DNA of 64,000 bases from Ipomoea triloba (lineage: Eukaryota > Streptophyta > Magnoliopsida > Solanales > Convolvulaceae). A program made the translations under genes and the position numbers. The stretch covers positions 21,143,981-21,207,980 of the forward strand of contig NC_044929.1 of assembly GCF_003576645.1 (NCBI RefSeq), in the 5' to 3' direction. Positions 34,232 to 45,208 of this stretch are shown here, in pieces (the first letter of the stretch is position 1; each line of letters begins with the position of its first letter). A model generated the notes under the pieces. It was given only the letters and a program-made list of their open reading frames with translations. It was not told where the DNA came from and made no database searches.

Positions 34232-35898
34232 GTTTTTGAAATAAAAATTTTTCTCTTCTCCCAAGAAATAAAAATTTGACCTTTGGGGAAGATATCAAAC
34301 TTTAGGGAATATGAAGAGCCTCAAGGAGAGGGTACTAAATTTTGGGGTGAAGATCTTAGGCTAGATACTACAATCCCGAAGGTAATATTAACTTGTTTGA
34401 CTAAAGATTATATCTAATAACAAATAAAACAAACTTTATGTAATATGTCTTGGAATTTTTAGCTTTAAATTGATATTTAAATGGGTATTTTGTGATACAA
34501 ATATATACAGAGTCTACTTCTGATTTGGACCAGATTAAAGTGGATTCGCACTCGTCGTAGTGCGAAGAATAAATTGATATATTGTACACTTAAAACGGAT
34601 AATGAGTGAATGAGAATGTTTCTTTAGGTTAAAAAAATAGAGTTTAATCACATACATTGATCCAGTCATGATCAAGGGTTAAGAATGAAGACAATTCAAA
34701 AAATGGGATGGCATTATCGTAAATATGTGTAACTTAGTTCAATTGTGATTCTTCTTTGAGTGCACATTTTTTCTTCTTCAAGGGCATATTTTCCTTTTGC
34801 GAATGCATATTTTCCATTTTTTGAGTGCATATGTTCTGTCTCAGTACTTAGTTTTCTCATTGAGTGCAAATATTTGTAACTTTGAGTGCAAAACTTTGAC
34901 CTTCAAGTGCACATTTTTGTGCATTCAAGTGCATATTTATGGGCCAATGTTTATTATATGTTTTGTCTTCTTTTAAATAATCTATAACTAAATTTCTAAT
35001 TAAATTCGTGAGATTTACAAACGATTTGTATGCACAATTGCTTCAATAACACTTAAGTTGAGTAACTTTCATTTTTTGTACCATAAATTGCTCGATTGCA
35101 GATATTTATGCCTTCGACTACAGAATTTTGACCCTCAAATGCATGTTTTTGTGCTTTCAAACGCACAATTTTTTAATTCGAATTGTAATTTTTTTCAAAG
35201 AGCAGTAGATCTAGATGAAATAAATAGCTGAGATTTGTGTACATTTTTCATCTTGAGAGTCCATTGCACCTGATATGGATATATATATAGTGCTTCTAGA
35301 AGTACTATAGAATGTATGTAGACAGTGGAATTACTGAACTTGGATTCCAGATTTCCACGTTAATGACCCATCGATAGGTGTCACAACAACATTTTGTTGT
35401 CACGATACATGCATGTAATACACAACAGATAGATCTTAGGCAGTACATTCATTATTGTTGTTGTTTGACTACAACCTTTCCCCCTCCTAGGAGGACTTAG
35501 GAATTGCATATGTTTTTTCTTCTTTTTTTTTTTTCCTATGATGTCTAAAACACACCAATGACACCGTTATATTATTAGACAGTGTATATTGGATAAATTT
35601 TATTTGTGTACAATTATATTATTATTATATTTAATAGTGTATATTGAATAAACTTCACTTGTTTATGTGTAATTTGCTTAAAAATCACACACAAAAAACA
35701 AAAAATAAAAATAAAAAAATCAAACTTTGTAATATTATGATTCAAGAATCATGTTACGTTGTACCGATTTGATCACTCATTAATTATTGGCAAAATGGTC
35801 AAATATGCCAATCTACTACTTACAAGTGCTCAAGTCTACAAAAAGATCCAATTTGATACACAAACTTTCTAAAATTCTTGCATTTATCATTTTTGCCA
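34232..35898. repeat. Spacer containing an element with GAGTGCATATTTT-type units
   Basis: From about 34755 to 35180 the phrase TTGAGTGCATATTTTCC or variants (AGTGCACATTTT, AGTGCAAAACTTTGACC) recurs around ten times, at roughly 25-40 bp spacing. A (TA)n tract lies near 35280. The same kind of wording is found at about 58300-58430. Element ends could not be fixed. Either side is AT-rich with no gene. Confidence 0.5.
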
Positions 35899-36042
35899 AC
35901 CCAATGGGGCTCTAGTCGCAAGTGAGCTCTCTTTGTGGGGAAGAATTTTGGGAGAACCCGGGTTCGATTCCACAAGTGACTCCGGGTGTACCCGGACCGT
36001 TAAACAGATGGAGAAAGACTCGGTGAATTTACCAAAAAAAAA
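35899..36042 (+). mobile_element. SINE with perfect 13-bp target duplication
   Basis: ATCATTTTTGCCA flanks both sides (35886-35898 and 36043-36055). Head GGGGCTCTAGTCGCAAGTGA (A box region), B box CCCGGGTTCGATTCCACAAG, 3' part GGACCGTTAAACAGATGG and GGTGAATTTACC plus A tail. It is the same family as 8608-8796, which has a longer middle part. Confidence 0.85.
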
Positions 36043-36055
36043 ATCATTTTTGCCA

Positions 36056-36905
36056 GGTTACATCAAGTAGCTAGTCCATATTAAGATAACATGAAAATTT
36101 AATTAAATAAGTGGTTGTTGACATAAAATTTATTAATGCTATAAATTAATTTAACTAAATAAAAGCTTGTTGACATGGAATTTATTAAGTCTAAAATTTA
36201 AAACCAAGCAAACCCTATGAGTATGTTTTTCATCTTCGACTTTAAGTTAGTTGCATTCCTAACAGATCATTTAAGTTTAGATACATATCTTAAACTTCGA
36301 ACTTATCTTGCTTATATAATGTAAGCGAAGTTGTAAAAGCTTTGACAAAATACAATATCAAAATTTTCATTATCATTCTATGTCTATATAATTTGAAACA
36401 TGTCCATAATAGGCTAAATGCACTAAAATTCAAAGCAGGAAATCGAAAGACGAGAGAAATTGAGCATAAAATTGAAATTGAAAAATGTAGTTATGAAGAG
36501 AAAGGGATTTACACATTTAGATCACTCCTTGCTTCCCTTTTCTTCTTTTTCGACTCACTCTGCTCAGAGCACTCATGGAGGGGGAAGTAGCTCTTCAAAC
36601 TCGCATTTTTTACATATTCAATTCATAACACAAATTGGGACTTTTAGGATTATTTTTTTTTCTTTTTGGGTTTTTTTATATAAACATTTTCAAACAAAAT
36701 AAAATTTTAGTAGACGCTATGTCAATTTTTATTTTTTATTTTACCAGCCACATCAATTTAACAAGACGTCACACAATCAAAACCTAATGGAACCTGAAAA
36801 AAAATAGTAAATGAGCACTTGTGAATAGTTGATGAGCCTATTTCGCTCTTCTGCCTTAATTATTGCATATGTTTTTCATTTAACCTACATGTTGCAATGC
36901 CATTC
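36056..36905. other. AT-rich intergenic sequence
   Basis: No gene or transposon signal that I can support. Confidence 0.4.
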
Positions 36906-39395
36906 ATGTGCAACACACTTGTACATTCATGAAGACTAAAGTTGATACAAATGGATCGGAGGGGACAACTCATCTTTCAATAATTCAAGGATTAATTGTG
37001 GACATAAATGTTGGAGCGGTCTTAGACTCTTAATTCACATTATTAAGTTTACAAATTAATTAAGTTTTTATATATACATCATTTTCACAACATAAAGAAT
37101 TTATTAATCGATAGGGCCACATATTAAATTCTTATTATTTTTTAAAGATGAAGGAATGCGTGTGGGAAGGAATGGCAATCAGTGCATTTATTTCGAACTA
37201 TTCGTGCTTTAAACTTTTAATTTGGTGTTTACCAAGATGATTGAACTACCCTAAGTCAAATTTAGGGTTAATTAACACTACATACATCATTCTTTCGGCC
37301 TGATTTAACATAACCTTACTCTCGACACATGATATGGATCGATACCACTATTTGTATACATGAACTTCATTCGTCAAACTTGAACTATGAATATAAATAA
37401 TTCAATTTTTTTGTGACAAGAGAAACTCGTAATTACTATTTGAAAGTGTGCACTAAGTAAACTCTTTTCATTAATTATTTTTAATTATATTACCTTGGTA
37501 CCAAATCATTAAAAATACCTTAAATTTAGTAATAATTCATTTATAAATTGCATGCACTCATCATATACAAAGCGCGACAGTAAACAATCATGGTAGAGAC
37601 TTGAACATTAGAGATACAAATAAATTATATCAAGTCAAATCATTAGTGATTAGTGTTTTTGGGGTGTTGCAGTCAAGGTCAAATTTTGAACAGCATAACC
37701 TTAACAAGCAGAGAGAAATAAACATATGAAAAAAAATATTTAGAGCATTCCCAATAGGAGATTTTACATGATTTTTAGAATACTAAAATAAAACTGTGTT
37801 AATTTTTCACTAATGTGAGGTGAAATTTTTTGAAAACTTTGCAAGTTAGAGAAAAAAAAAAAAAAAAAAAAAGTCAGGTGCGTCTCATTGGCCACCCAAG
37901 CGCGCTTGTGTATTACATGCGCCCGTTTGGGCAATTGAGAGTGATGAGTGATCTTCAGCTCAATTGAAGTCATGATTTTTTTTTTTTTTTGTAATTTAAA
38001 AACATTTGCAAGGACCAGCTTGTTGTTGTTGTTTTTTAAAAAATTTTAATTTAATTTTATTAACATACTCCTCCATATTAATTTTCAAAAATTTTACAGT
38101 GCAAGTTTATTTATTTAAATTGTTATTAAATTTATTATTATTAATTAATTAAATTAAATATTTTTATTAAATTTATAATTATAATTACAATTATAATTTT
38201 TAGAATGATAATAGATAAAGAAATTATTAAAATATAATGAAATAAAATCCATAAAAAACTGAAAAAAAAATAAAATTAATGGGGAGAAGAGTTTTTGTAA
38301 TTGAGTGAGATAGTGGATGATGAGGTAGATGCTGAGATCTACAAAAAACTAAGAAAAAGACCCCAACTATTGAGGAGGTCCTTAATTAAGTCTATAATGT
38401 TAACCACAACATTTTAATTCTTAAGGACATAATATTTCTCATACTTAGCTCTACTCTTGTGTAATAATTTGTAAATTATATGTGAGGTAAATCACATTAG
38501 GAGAACATTGTATAACGAGTCCGACCAAGAGAATGTTGGCAAGAATCAAGCTCATAACTTTTAAATACGAAATTAATGCTTAGCCCACTCTAACACTTCG
38601 TTCGATGGAGTTAGCTAATTTTTTTTTAATATCACATATGCATTCATTTTTCGCAATGTGTGAGGCTAATTTAGTTTTTTTTTTTTTTTTTTTACTAGAC
38701 TTGACTTAAACAATTCAAGCTCCTTTTACTTAAGTCAATGCATTTTAATCTTATGGTATTTTATTTGTTTGATTTAAAAATAAAAATAATTTAATAGTCA
38801 ATTTTGCAAGTAATAACGTTATCATCAAATTACCTTTTTATTTTTAAATTATGTAAGAATATTATAAATTATGATAAAGTACTTCAAAGTATATGAATGC
38901 AGGATTGTACGAGAGATTGTTTAAAATTATCATTTAAATTTATAAAATGGCTAGCAAAAGCAAATACAATTATAGAAAAACTCTAACATTGCTATGATGC
39001 TATTTTGTGTTTCCAACCAAAATTTAAAAAGTTGGAAATTTTAAAATTTTAATTATAAAACGATGTGATTTCCCCTTTCTCTCTACCTTCCAAAGTCCCT
39101 TTGTGTGTTGAATACATTCCAAACTTGAAAAAATAGTCTCTTTTGTGTGTTGAATAAATTTAAAACATGAAAAAAATAATCTCTGTGTGTTGAATAAATT
39201 TCAAATTTTTAGAAATAGTTCATTGGAATATTGTTGGAAAATTTAGTATTAATTTGCATTTAAAGTGAGTATTTAATTTTGAGTATAGTTCACTTTTGAT
39301 TGGGCTGGGTCAAATGATTCAGATACTTCTAATTGATATGATAAATTTGATGTATCATATGCATAAAATGAATAATAGATAATCACGATTTCCGA
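36906..39395. repeat. Segmental duplication, copy 1
   Basis: Aligns in the same order and strand with 43501-46830. Shared landmarks include GGAGCGGTCTTAGACTCTTA (37015 / 43555), CATCATTCTTTCGGCCTG (37284 / 43902), GTCAAGGTCAAATTTTGAAC (37672 / 44438) and GGCTAGCAAAAGCAAATACA (38949 / 45114). Copy 1 contains a MITE-like insertion at about 37743-38390, with a short A run and GCGCGC-type segment, that is missing from copy 2. No gene inside. Confidence 0.85.
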
Positions 39396-39678
39396 AAGAA
39401 ATGGAAGAATTTATTGGAAATGCTACAAGATTAGTTCATTCTTTTTTCTCTATAGATGGTCAGAACTTCATCTGGGTTCGAATCCTACCTAGAGGTACAC
39501 TAAAAAGCAGAAATTGTTGAAGAAACATCTTTCTTTTGTCCGACTATCAGAAAATAAAGAAATAATTTGTTTATTCAAAATCATTACATATTTACAAAAT
39601 ATTCTCTCAATTCATTCTATTTCATTAGATCCTGGAGAATGAGAAATTAATTCACAAAATATACTCCAATCAGTGAGG

Positions 39679-40016
39679 GGAACCAACACCAACTTCCCCG
39701 TCTGATCTACTCCTCCCACATGAAACAGTTCCTCTCCATTTCCCAGGTCCAGCTGAACAACCTTGCCTTCGCCAACTTATTCGGCTGGTTTTCCGGCATT
39801 GCCGCATTGTAACTCGCTCGTGCTCCTCCTCGGCTTCGCCCGCTACGGCGTCCAGTACCTTTTACTCGTCGAAAAAATCGCGTCCCTCTCGTACTGGCAG
39901 GTCTTCGTACTCACTGTGCTCGCCGGATCGGAAACAGCATTTGTTGGATTAACACAGTCTGTTACACTTTCGCCATCCCGAATTTCCCGTTGGAGCGCCA
40001 GATCGCGTGGAATCCC
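39679..40016 (+). pseudogene. Fragment of the nodulin-like transporter gene, plus arm of an inverted pair
   Basis: This DNA matches the start of the transporter exon at 62192-62540, from GGAACCAACACCAACTTCCC through TTCGGCTGGTTTTCCGGCAT to CCGTTGGAGCGCC. It is broken by a small insertion (CCGTCTGATCTACTCC), a 9-bp deletion (the GDAGK codons) and a stop in place of the YLPLW segment. It is followed directly by its inverted partner. Not functional as protein. Confidence 0.8.
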
Positions 40017-40440
40017 CACCCGATCTAGCGGTCCAACGGAAAATTCGGGACGATGTAAGTTTTAATCCAACAAATGAGCGCAGTGAGGACAAAGATCTGC
40101 CAGTACGAGAGGGACGCGATTTTTTCAACGAGGAAAAGGTCCTGGAAGCCGTAGCGGACAAAGCCGAGGAGGAGCACGAGCCAGAGCGGGAGGTACAGCG
40201 CGGCAATGCCGGAAAACCAGCCGAATAACTTTCCGGCATCGTTGGCGAAGGCGATGTTGTTGAGCTGGACCTGGGAAATGGAGAGGAGCTGCTTCAGGCC
40301 GGCGGGATCGGAGGAGTAGACTAAGCTTAGCCATTGAAGGGCCATGAATGGAGGATTCCGGTGATATTGAGGTGGTTGGGTGGTGGAAATGGAGGTAATA
40401 TGCTCTTTGCACTTTAATGCTTTTGCGTTATTACATGAAT
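40017..40440 (-). pseudogene. Fragment of the nodulin-like transporter gene, minus arm of an inverted pair
   Basis: On the minus strand it reads MALQWLSLVYSSDPAG, then LLSISQVQLNNIAFANDAGK, LFGWFSGIAALYLPLWLVLL, LVEKIASLSYWQIFVLTAL and PNFPLDR, then breaks off. The intact gene at 62.1 kb has the same order, but residues for the first helix end (NTNFP region) are deleted here. Homology continues upstream of the ATG to 40440 and matches the 5' leader of the 62-kb gene (AAAGAGCATATTA region). It is thus a DNA copy, not a retrocopy. Start context and the first 90 or so codons are open, so a short peptide is possible but unlikely to work. Confidence 0.8.
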
Positions 40441-40515
40441 AAAAGCTAGCTAAGTATATATATGAAGGAAAATAATTGATTAGGGATATTATTGTACTTT
40501 TAATATAAATTTGTT

Positions 40516-41315
40516 TTTTTTTTTTTTTTGAAAATAAAAGTAGCTATTCCGTTCATTCATAACATAAAACGTTTACATCAATTATCAATGAAATGGTAAA
40601 TCATTCCTTACAGTCAGACATAGAAACAACTTTTCTAACTATGCTATAGAAAACTTGAATCGCAGACTGTTGCATAACTATGAAGCTATGTTCCTTCAGG
40701 GAGCTTAAAGCTTCTTCAAAGATCTGGGTCTTCGTCATTATTCTTTTTTGCTCGCCCAGGATAAGATCAACACTTGTCGAAACCAAACTAAACGATTTAT
40801 GCTAATGAAAATGAAAAGCTCGTGAAAGTAACGAGAGGAAAAATGCTCGTGAAACTAACGAGAGGAAAACACAATAATAGAGGAAAAAAAAGTGGGTAAA
40901 GTCAAAGTAGGGTTGGGAGTTCAAGACTACTAACACAAACCCCAATACCTACATACTATTATTTTATTCAAAGGGAGAGAAAACGGAAGAAGAAGTACTA
41001 TTATTTTATTCAAAGGGAGAGAAAACGGAAGAAGAAGATCTGTGGCGGTGGTCGGAGGCGGACGGAACTGCGACGGTGGTCGGGACAGAAGAAGAGCGAG
41101 AGCAAACTTGGAAGGTGACCAAAACCGCCGGCTCAAAGCTCCATTAGAGCTCCGGCCGGAGGCTGGCGGTGGAAGCCGAAGTTGAGCAGCAAATAAAGGC
41201 TTTTGTTTTAGAGAGAAAAGGGAGGCAGCATTAGGGTTTCTTCTACCTAGCATTAGGGTTTCTTCTACCTACCTAAATGCTTTGTACGTGTATTTAGTTG
41301 TGGACTTTTGCATTC
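40516..41315 (-). mobile_element. Retroposed sequence with A tail and 16-bp target duplication
   Basis: TTAATATAAATTTGTT occurs at 40500-40515 and again at 41316-41331. Between them, the minus strand runs from a 5' part with AAACCCTAATGC (repeated) and a CT/proline-rich region to a 3' end GGAATAGCTACTTTTATTTT plus A tail (T run on the plus strand at about 40516-40529). A 40-bp direct repeat (TATTATTTTATTCAAAGGGA...) lies at about 40958-41037. Structure fits reverse transcription (a short LINE derivative or processed pseudogene). The source is not recognised. Confidence 0.65.
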
Positions 41316-41343
41316 TTAATATAAATTTGTTATAACCGTTTCT

Positions 41344-41558
41344 GATTAAATTTCCCTCGATATACATACTTTCATTACTTTGGACGAAGCTGCCGCTGTT
41401 TGTCATTAATTACTATCTCGGGTATATTCTTAGTTCTTACCGGATTAATAATTGCATCCCACTAAAAGCCCGGGCTTGTTTGTCATTAATTACTATCTCG
41501 GGTATATTCTTTGTTCTTACCGGATTAATAATTGCATCCCACTAAAAGCCCGGGCTCG
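41344..41558 (+). pseudogene. Broken fragment of DAP3/mS29 exon 6 with tandem copies
   Basis: GATTAAATTTCCCTCGATATA, then ACTTTGGACGAAGCTGCCGC and TGTTTGTCATTA...ACTATCTCGGGTAT match the end of exon 6 of the gene at 56692-56864 and continue into its intron (ACCGGATT). Small insertions destroy the frame. The last part is repeated in tandem with an 80-bp period (41399-41478 and 41479-41558). Confidence 0.8.
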
Positions 41559-41561
41559 TCT

Positions 41562-41686
41562 GTTTTTTTTTTTTTTGTTTTTAACACGGAGATTCGAACC
41601 CATGACCTTTTGCATGACTCTAATATCAAATTAAAGCATGTGTTCTATCTCAACTAAAAGTCTAAGCTGATAGTTGGACTGCACAT
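41562..41686 (-). mobile_element. tRNA-like SINE or related repeat
   Basis: A T run (A tail on the minus strand) is followed by GGAGATTCGAACCCATGACC, the reverse complement of a pol III B box. Its phrases CATGACCTTTTGCATGAC and AGTCTAAGCTGATAGTTGGA are also found in diverged form in CHX intron 2. Confidence 0.5.
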
Positions 41687-41835
41687 ATTATATTTATGTC
41701 TCACAATGGTGTTAGTTATAAACATAATGATGGATTTACTACATTAAATACATAAAAATTGGCAATAATACATATAGATGAATACATATTGTAACTGTAC
41801 AAATGATACACATATTATCTAGTATTATTGGCTAA

Positions 41836-41865
41836 CTAGCGGGGTACGCGCGATGCGCGTTATGC
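41836..41865 (-). mobile_element. Helitron 3' terminus (minus orientation)
   Basis: On the minus strand the sequence ACGCGCATCGCGCGTACCCC is followed by GCTAG and then T. The hairpin ACGCGC-ATC-GCGCGT and the CTAG end at an A/T-type site are the standard Helitron 3' signature. The matching 5' TC end was not found to the right, so length is unknown. Confidence 0.65.
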
Positions 41866-42442
41866 TTATGCAAGGGGGCTAGCATAGATCAAAATGTAGA
41901 ACTTTAATATAGCAGTGGCATATAAATGTATATTCGGCCGATATAGAGTCAAATTAAATTTGTGAAATAATGCTTATACGTGAAATATGGTGTATTGTTT
42001 TACAAAATTATTTGAACGAGATGAGAACATAATTTTGTGCGTAGAAAATGTTTGAAAGATACGGGAATTGAGCATGATTCATTATTTATTAAATGTGATA
42101 AATGTATAAGATAAAATTTTGCACTAATTTGTAATTAACGTGTATGAGTAATATGCATTTGTGAGAAATATTGTGCGATACAGGAAATTGAATATGTAAC
42201 CTAATCTGGTACATAACAATTTTATAATATCATATGCTATCCTATCATATATCCTATTTATAAAAAAGACAAATGCTTTGGCCAGGAAAAATTGCTCCAA
42301 TTCTCGACCAATTAAAACGACAGCGTTTAGGTGATTGTGAATAATTTGCTACGTTTAAGAACTCTTATAATAATGACTTTTAGAATTTCGAACAATTATT
42401 TCACAACTTGGTTTCCGAAAATCAGTATTAATTACTTATTTT

Positions 42443-42724
42443 GGCCCTGTTTGGTAAATAATCAGCCTATCAGCCAATTTTGATTTATTTGACCACTATT
42501 AGTTGTTTGGTTAATAAGCTTTTTGTAACTCCAAAATGCTAAAATTCAAAATGTTACTCAAAGTAGCCTTTTCAATTAGTTTTTTGAGAAAAGAAATTAT
42601 ACCAAACAGCTATCAGCTAATTTATCAAATAACTTTCTACAATCAACTAATATTATCAACAAATCATACCTTCTAACCCAAACAGCCAACCCAATCAGCC
42701 AACAGTCATTTACCAAACAGGGCC
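42443..42724. mobile_element. Tourist-like MITE, 282 bp
   Basis: Ends GGCCCTGTTTGGTAAATAA and, inverted, GGCCCTGTTTGGTAAATGA, with inner CAGCCAA/TTGGCTG repeats. Flanked by TTT on both sides. The GTTTGG ends fit PIF/Harbinger MITEs. Confidence 0.75.
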
Positions 42725-43681
42725 TTTATATTTTTTTTTGAAAACACTTATTTTATATTTTGATTGTTAAAAACTTATTATACTTGTGTTTCAGACATTT
42801 ATATGGAAAAAGATATTTGGGCGCATCTATTCTTAAAAAAAAAATCAACAAACTTCAATAAATCAACAAATGTGTTACAAACTTAGGGATTTTCCTGACT
42901 TTTGCATTTCCCTTTGCGAAAATTGTTACTCGTTGTGTCAACTCTCTGAAATATAGAGGCGTCGGTATAGTCTTATATATACAGTTACGTTCATTATAAT
43001 AAACGATTCCTTTAAACTTTTTCTGGGTTATAAGCATTTGAAGCTAAAATAGATCACAAGTCATCGTATACATCTCATTTTGCTTCTCGTATGCATGGCT
43101 TCAATCTACATTTTGAACGTGATATCTCCCCTACGAACATAAGAAATACAATAAAGGTTAGAGTTGTACGTACTTATGAGATTCCAGATACAAGAGTTGC
43201 TAAAACAGTGGATTCTATGGATTGCATTGAAAAAGATACGTAAGTCTAGAATGCAAGAATTTCTTAAAGGTTCCTACTTAATTTTAATTCAATTACTTAT
43301 CTAGATTAGGATATGGTTTAGTTACAGAAACAGATTGCAAATAAAATAAAAAATAAGTAAAGAAAGGAGCCAGGACACATCAATTGTTAACGCAGTTTAA
43401 AGAAATCCTCCTACACCTGTGGGGCTACTCAGTATATGCTCACTGCACTAGATGATTACCAAAGATTACAAGGGTTGAAACAATATATATGACATTCGAT
43501 CATGTGCAACACATCTTTCAATAATTCAAGGATTAATCGTGGACATAAATGTTGGAGCGGTTTTAGACTCTTAATTCGCATTATTAAGTTCACAAATTAA
43601 GTTTATCACATAGACAGTTTCTTACATTCTTTCTTTTAATATTAGAACTACCCTAAGCCAAATTTAGAGTTAATTCTTCTC

Positions 43682-43868
43682 CTTTTTCTTTTTTCAAGTA
43701 CTGCAGTACTAAAAAGTTACAATGTAGTATATGTTCATTGTTACTTTCTCAAGTTACTGAAGCAGAAAGAGTCAACAGTTACCTCCACTGAGACTCGAAC
43801 CCACTCTCATCATTCATGTAGGAGTGTAAACCAGAAAACCGGGTGCCACTAAACCACAATGTCTTTGG
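43682..43868 (-). mobile_element. tRNA-derived SINE, minus orientation
   Basis: Minus strand: head near 43868 (GACATTGTGGTTTAGTGGCA, A box), B box GTGGGTTCGAGTCTCAGTGG, 3' end AACTTTTTAGTACTGCAGTA then an A/G-rich tail. Copy 1 of the segmental duplication has no such insert at the corresponding place, so it arrived after the duplication. Confidence 0.75.
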
Positions 43869-44029
43869 CCTCCCAAATTTAGAGTTAATAGCACTACATA
43901 TATCATTCTTTCGGCCTGCAGATTTAGCATAACCTTACGCTCAATACATGTAAGCGTGGATTGATACCACTATATTTATATACGAATTTCATTCGTAAAA
44001 CTTAAACTATGAATATATTTATTTATTTA

Positions 44030-44147
44030 TTATCTAAGGGGAGGGGGAAACTCCGAACTAAACATCCAACACACTGGTTAGAACACGACGTGCCACGGAA
44101 ATACCCATCATATCTTCCTCGAGGACAACTGCCAATCCCGTTACAAA
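44030..44147 (-). mobile_element. Short insertion, probably a LINE 3' end
   Basis: About 118 bp (GGGGAGGGGGAAACTCC ... TTCCTCGAGGACAACTGCC) sits between two copies of ATATTTATTTATTTATT (about 44013-44029 and 44148-44164). Copy 1 of the segmental duplication lacks it. The minus-strand 3' wording resembles the LINE tail near 14940 (GGGAGGGGGACACCC on the plus strand). Confidence 0.45.
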
Positions 44148-45208
44148 ATATTTATTTATTTATTGTAACAGGAGAAATTCTCAACTACTATTTGAGAATA
44201 CGTGTGCATTAAGTAAACTCTCTTGTGAGTTATTTTTAATTATAGTACCTTTGTACTATATCATTAAAAATACCTCTAATTTAGTAATAATTCATTTATA
44301 AATTACATACACTCATCACATGCATACAAAGTGCGACAGCAAACAATATAATCATGGTAGAGACTTGAAAATTAGATATACAAATAAATTATATCAAGTC
44401 AAATCATTAGTGATTAGTGTTGTTGGGTTGTTGCAGTCAAGGTCAAATTTTGAACAGCATAAAGCAAACAGCAATAAACATATGAAAACATATTTAAGTC
44501 TTTAATATCAACAACATTTTAATTTTTAAGGGCATAATGTTTCTCATGCTTAGCTAGCCCTACTCTTGTGTAATAATATGTCAATTATATACAAAGTAAT
44601 CACATTAGGAGAATATTGTACAATGAGCTCGACAACGAGAATGTTGGTAGGAATCAAACTCATAATTTTTAAATACGAAATTCATGTTTTATCCACTCGA
44701 ACCCCTTTCGAGGCACTTAACGTATTTTTAATTTTTTTAATATCACACATGCATTCATTTTTCACAATATGAAGCTAATTTAATAATTATTTTTACTAGT
44801 CTACTTGACTTAAACAATTGAAGCTTCTTTTACTTAAGTCAAAACATTTTAATCTTATGGTATTTTTTGTTTGATTTACAAATACAAATAATTTAATAGT
44901 CAATTTTGCAAGTCAATAATGTTATCGTCAAATTAACTTTTTATTTTAATATTATGTATTTTTTAATTATGTAAGAATATTATAAATTATGATAAAAATA
45001 TCCACATATTGGTTCGTTGTATATATGTGGGATGTATGACAATTGACAAGATATGGTTGGCTGGTGGGTGGTTGTAATTAAATGACGCATTGTATAATTT
45101 AAATTTATAAATTGGCTAGCAAAAGCAAATACAATTATAGAAAAACTCTTTGACATTGCTATCTTGTGTTTCCTACTAAAATTAAAAAAAAAAAAAAAAA
45201 AAAAAAAG

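Larger units (their letters stand above)
41687..43500. other. Spacer with a Helitron end and a Tourist element
   Basis: A minus-strand Helitron 3' terminus lies at 41836 and a PIF/Harbinger-like MITE at 42443-42724. Otherwise AT-rich. Near 43370-43490 there is a short GC-richer patch without a recognisable product. Confidence 0.5.
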
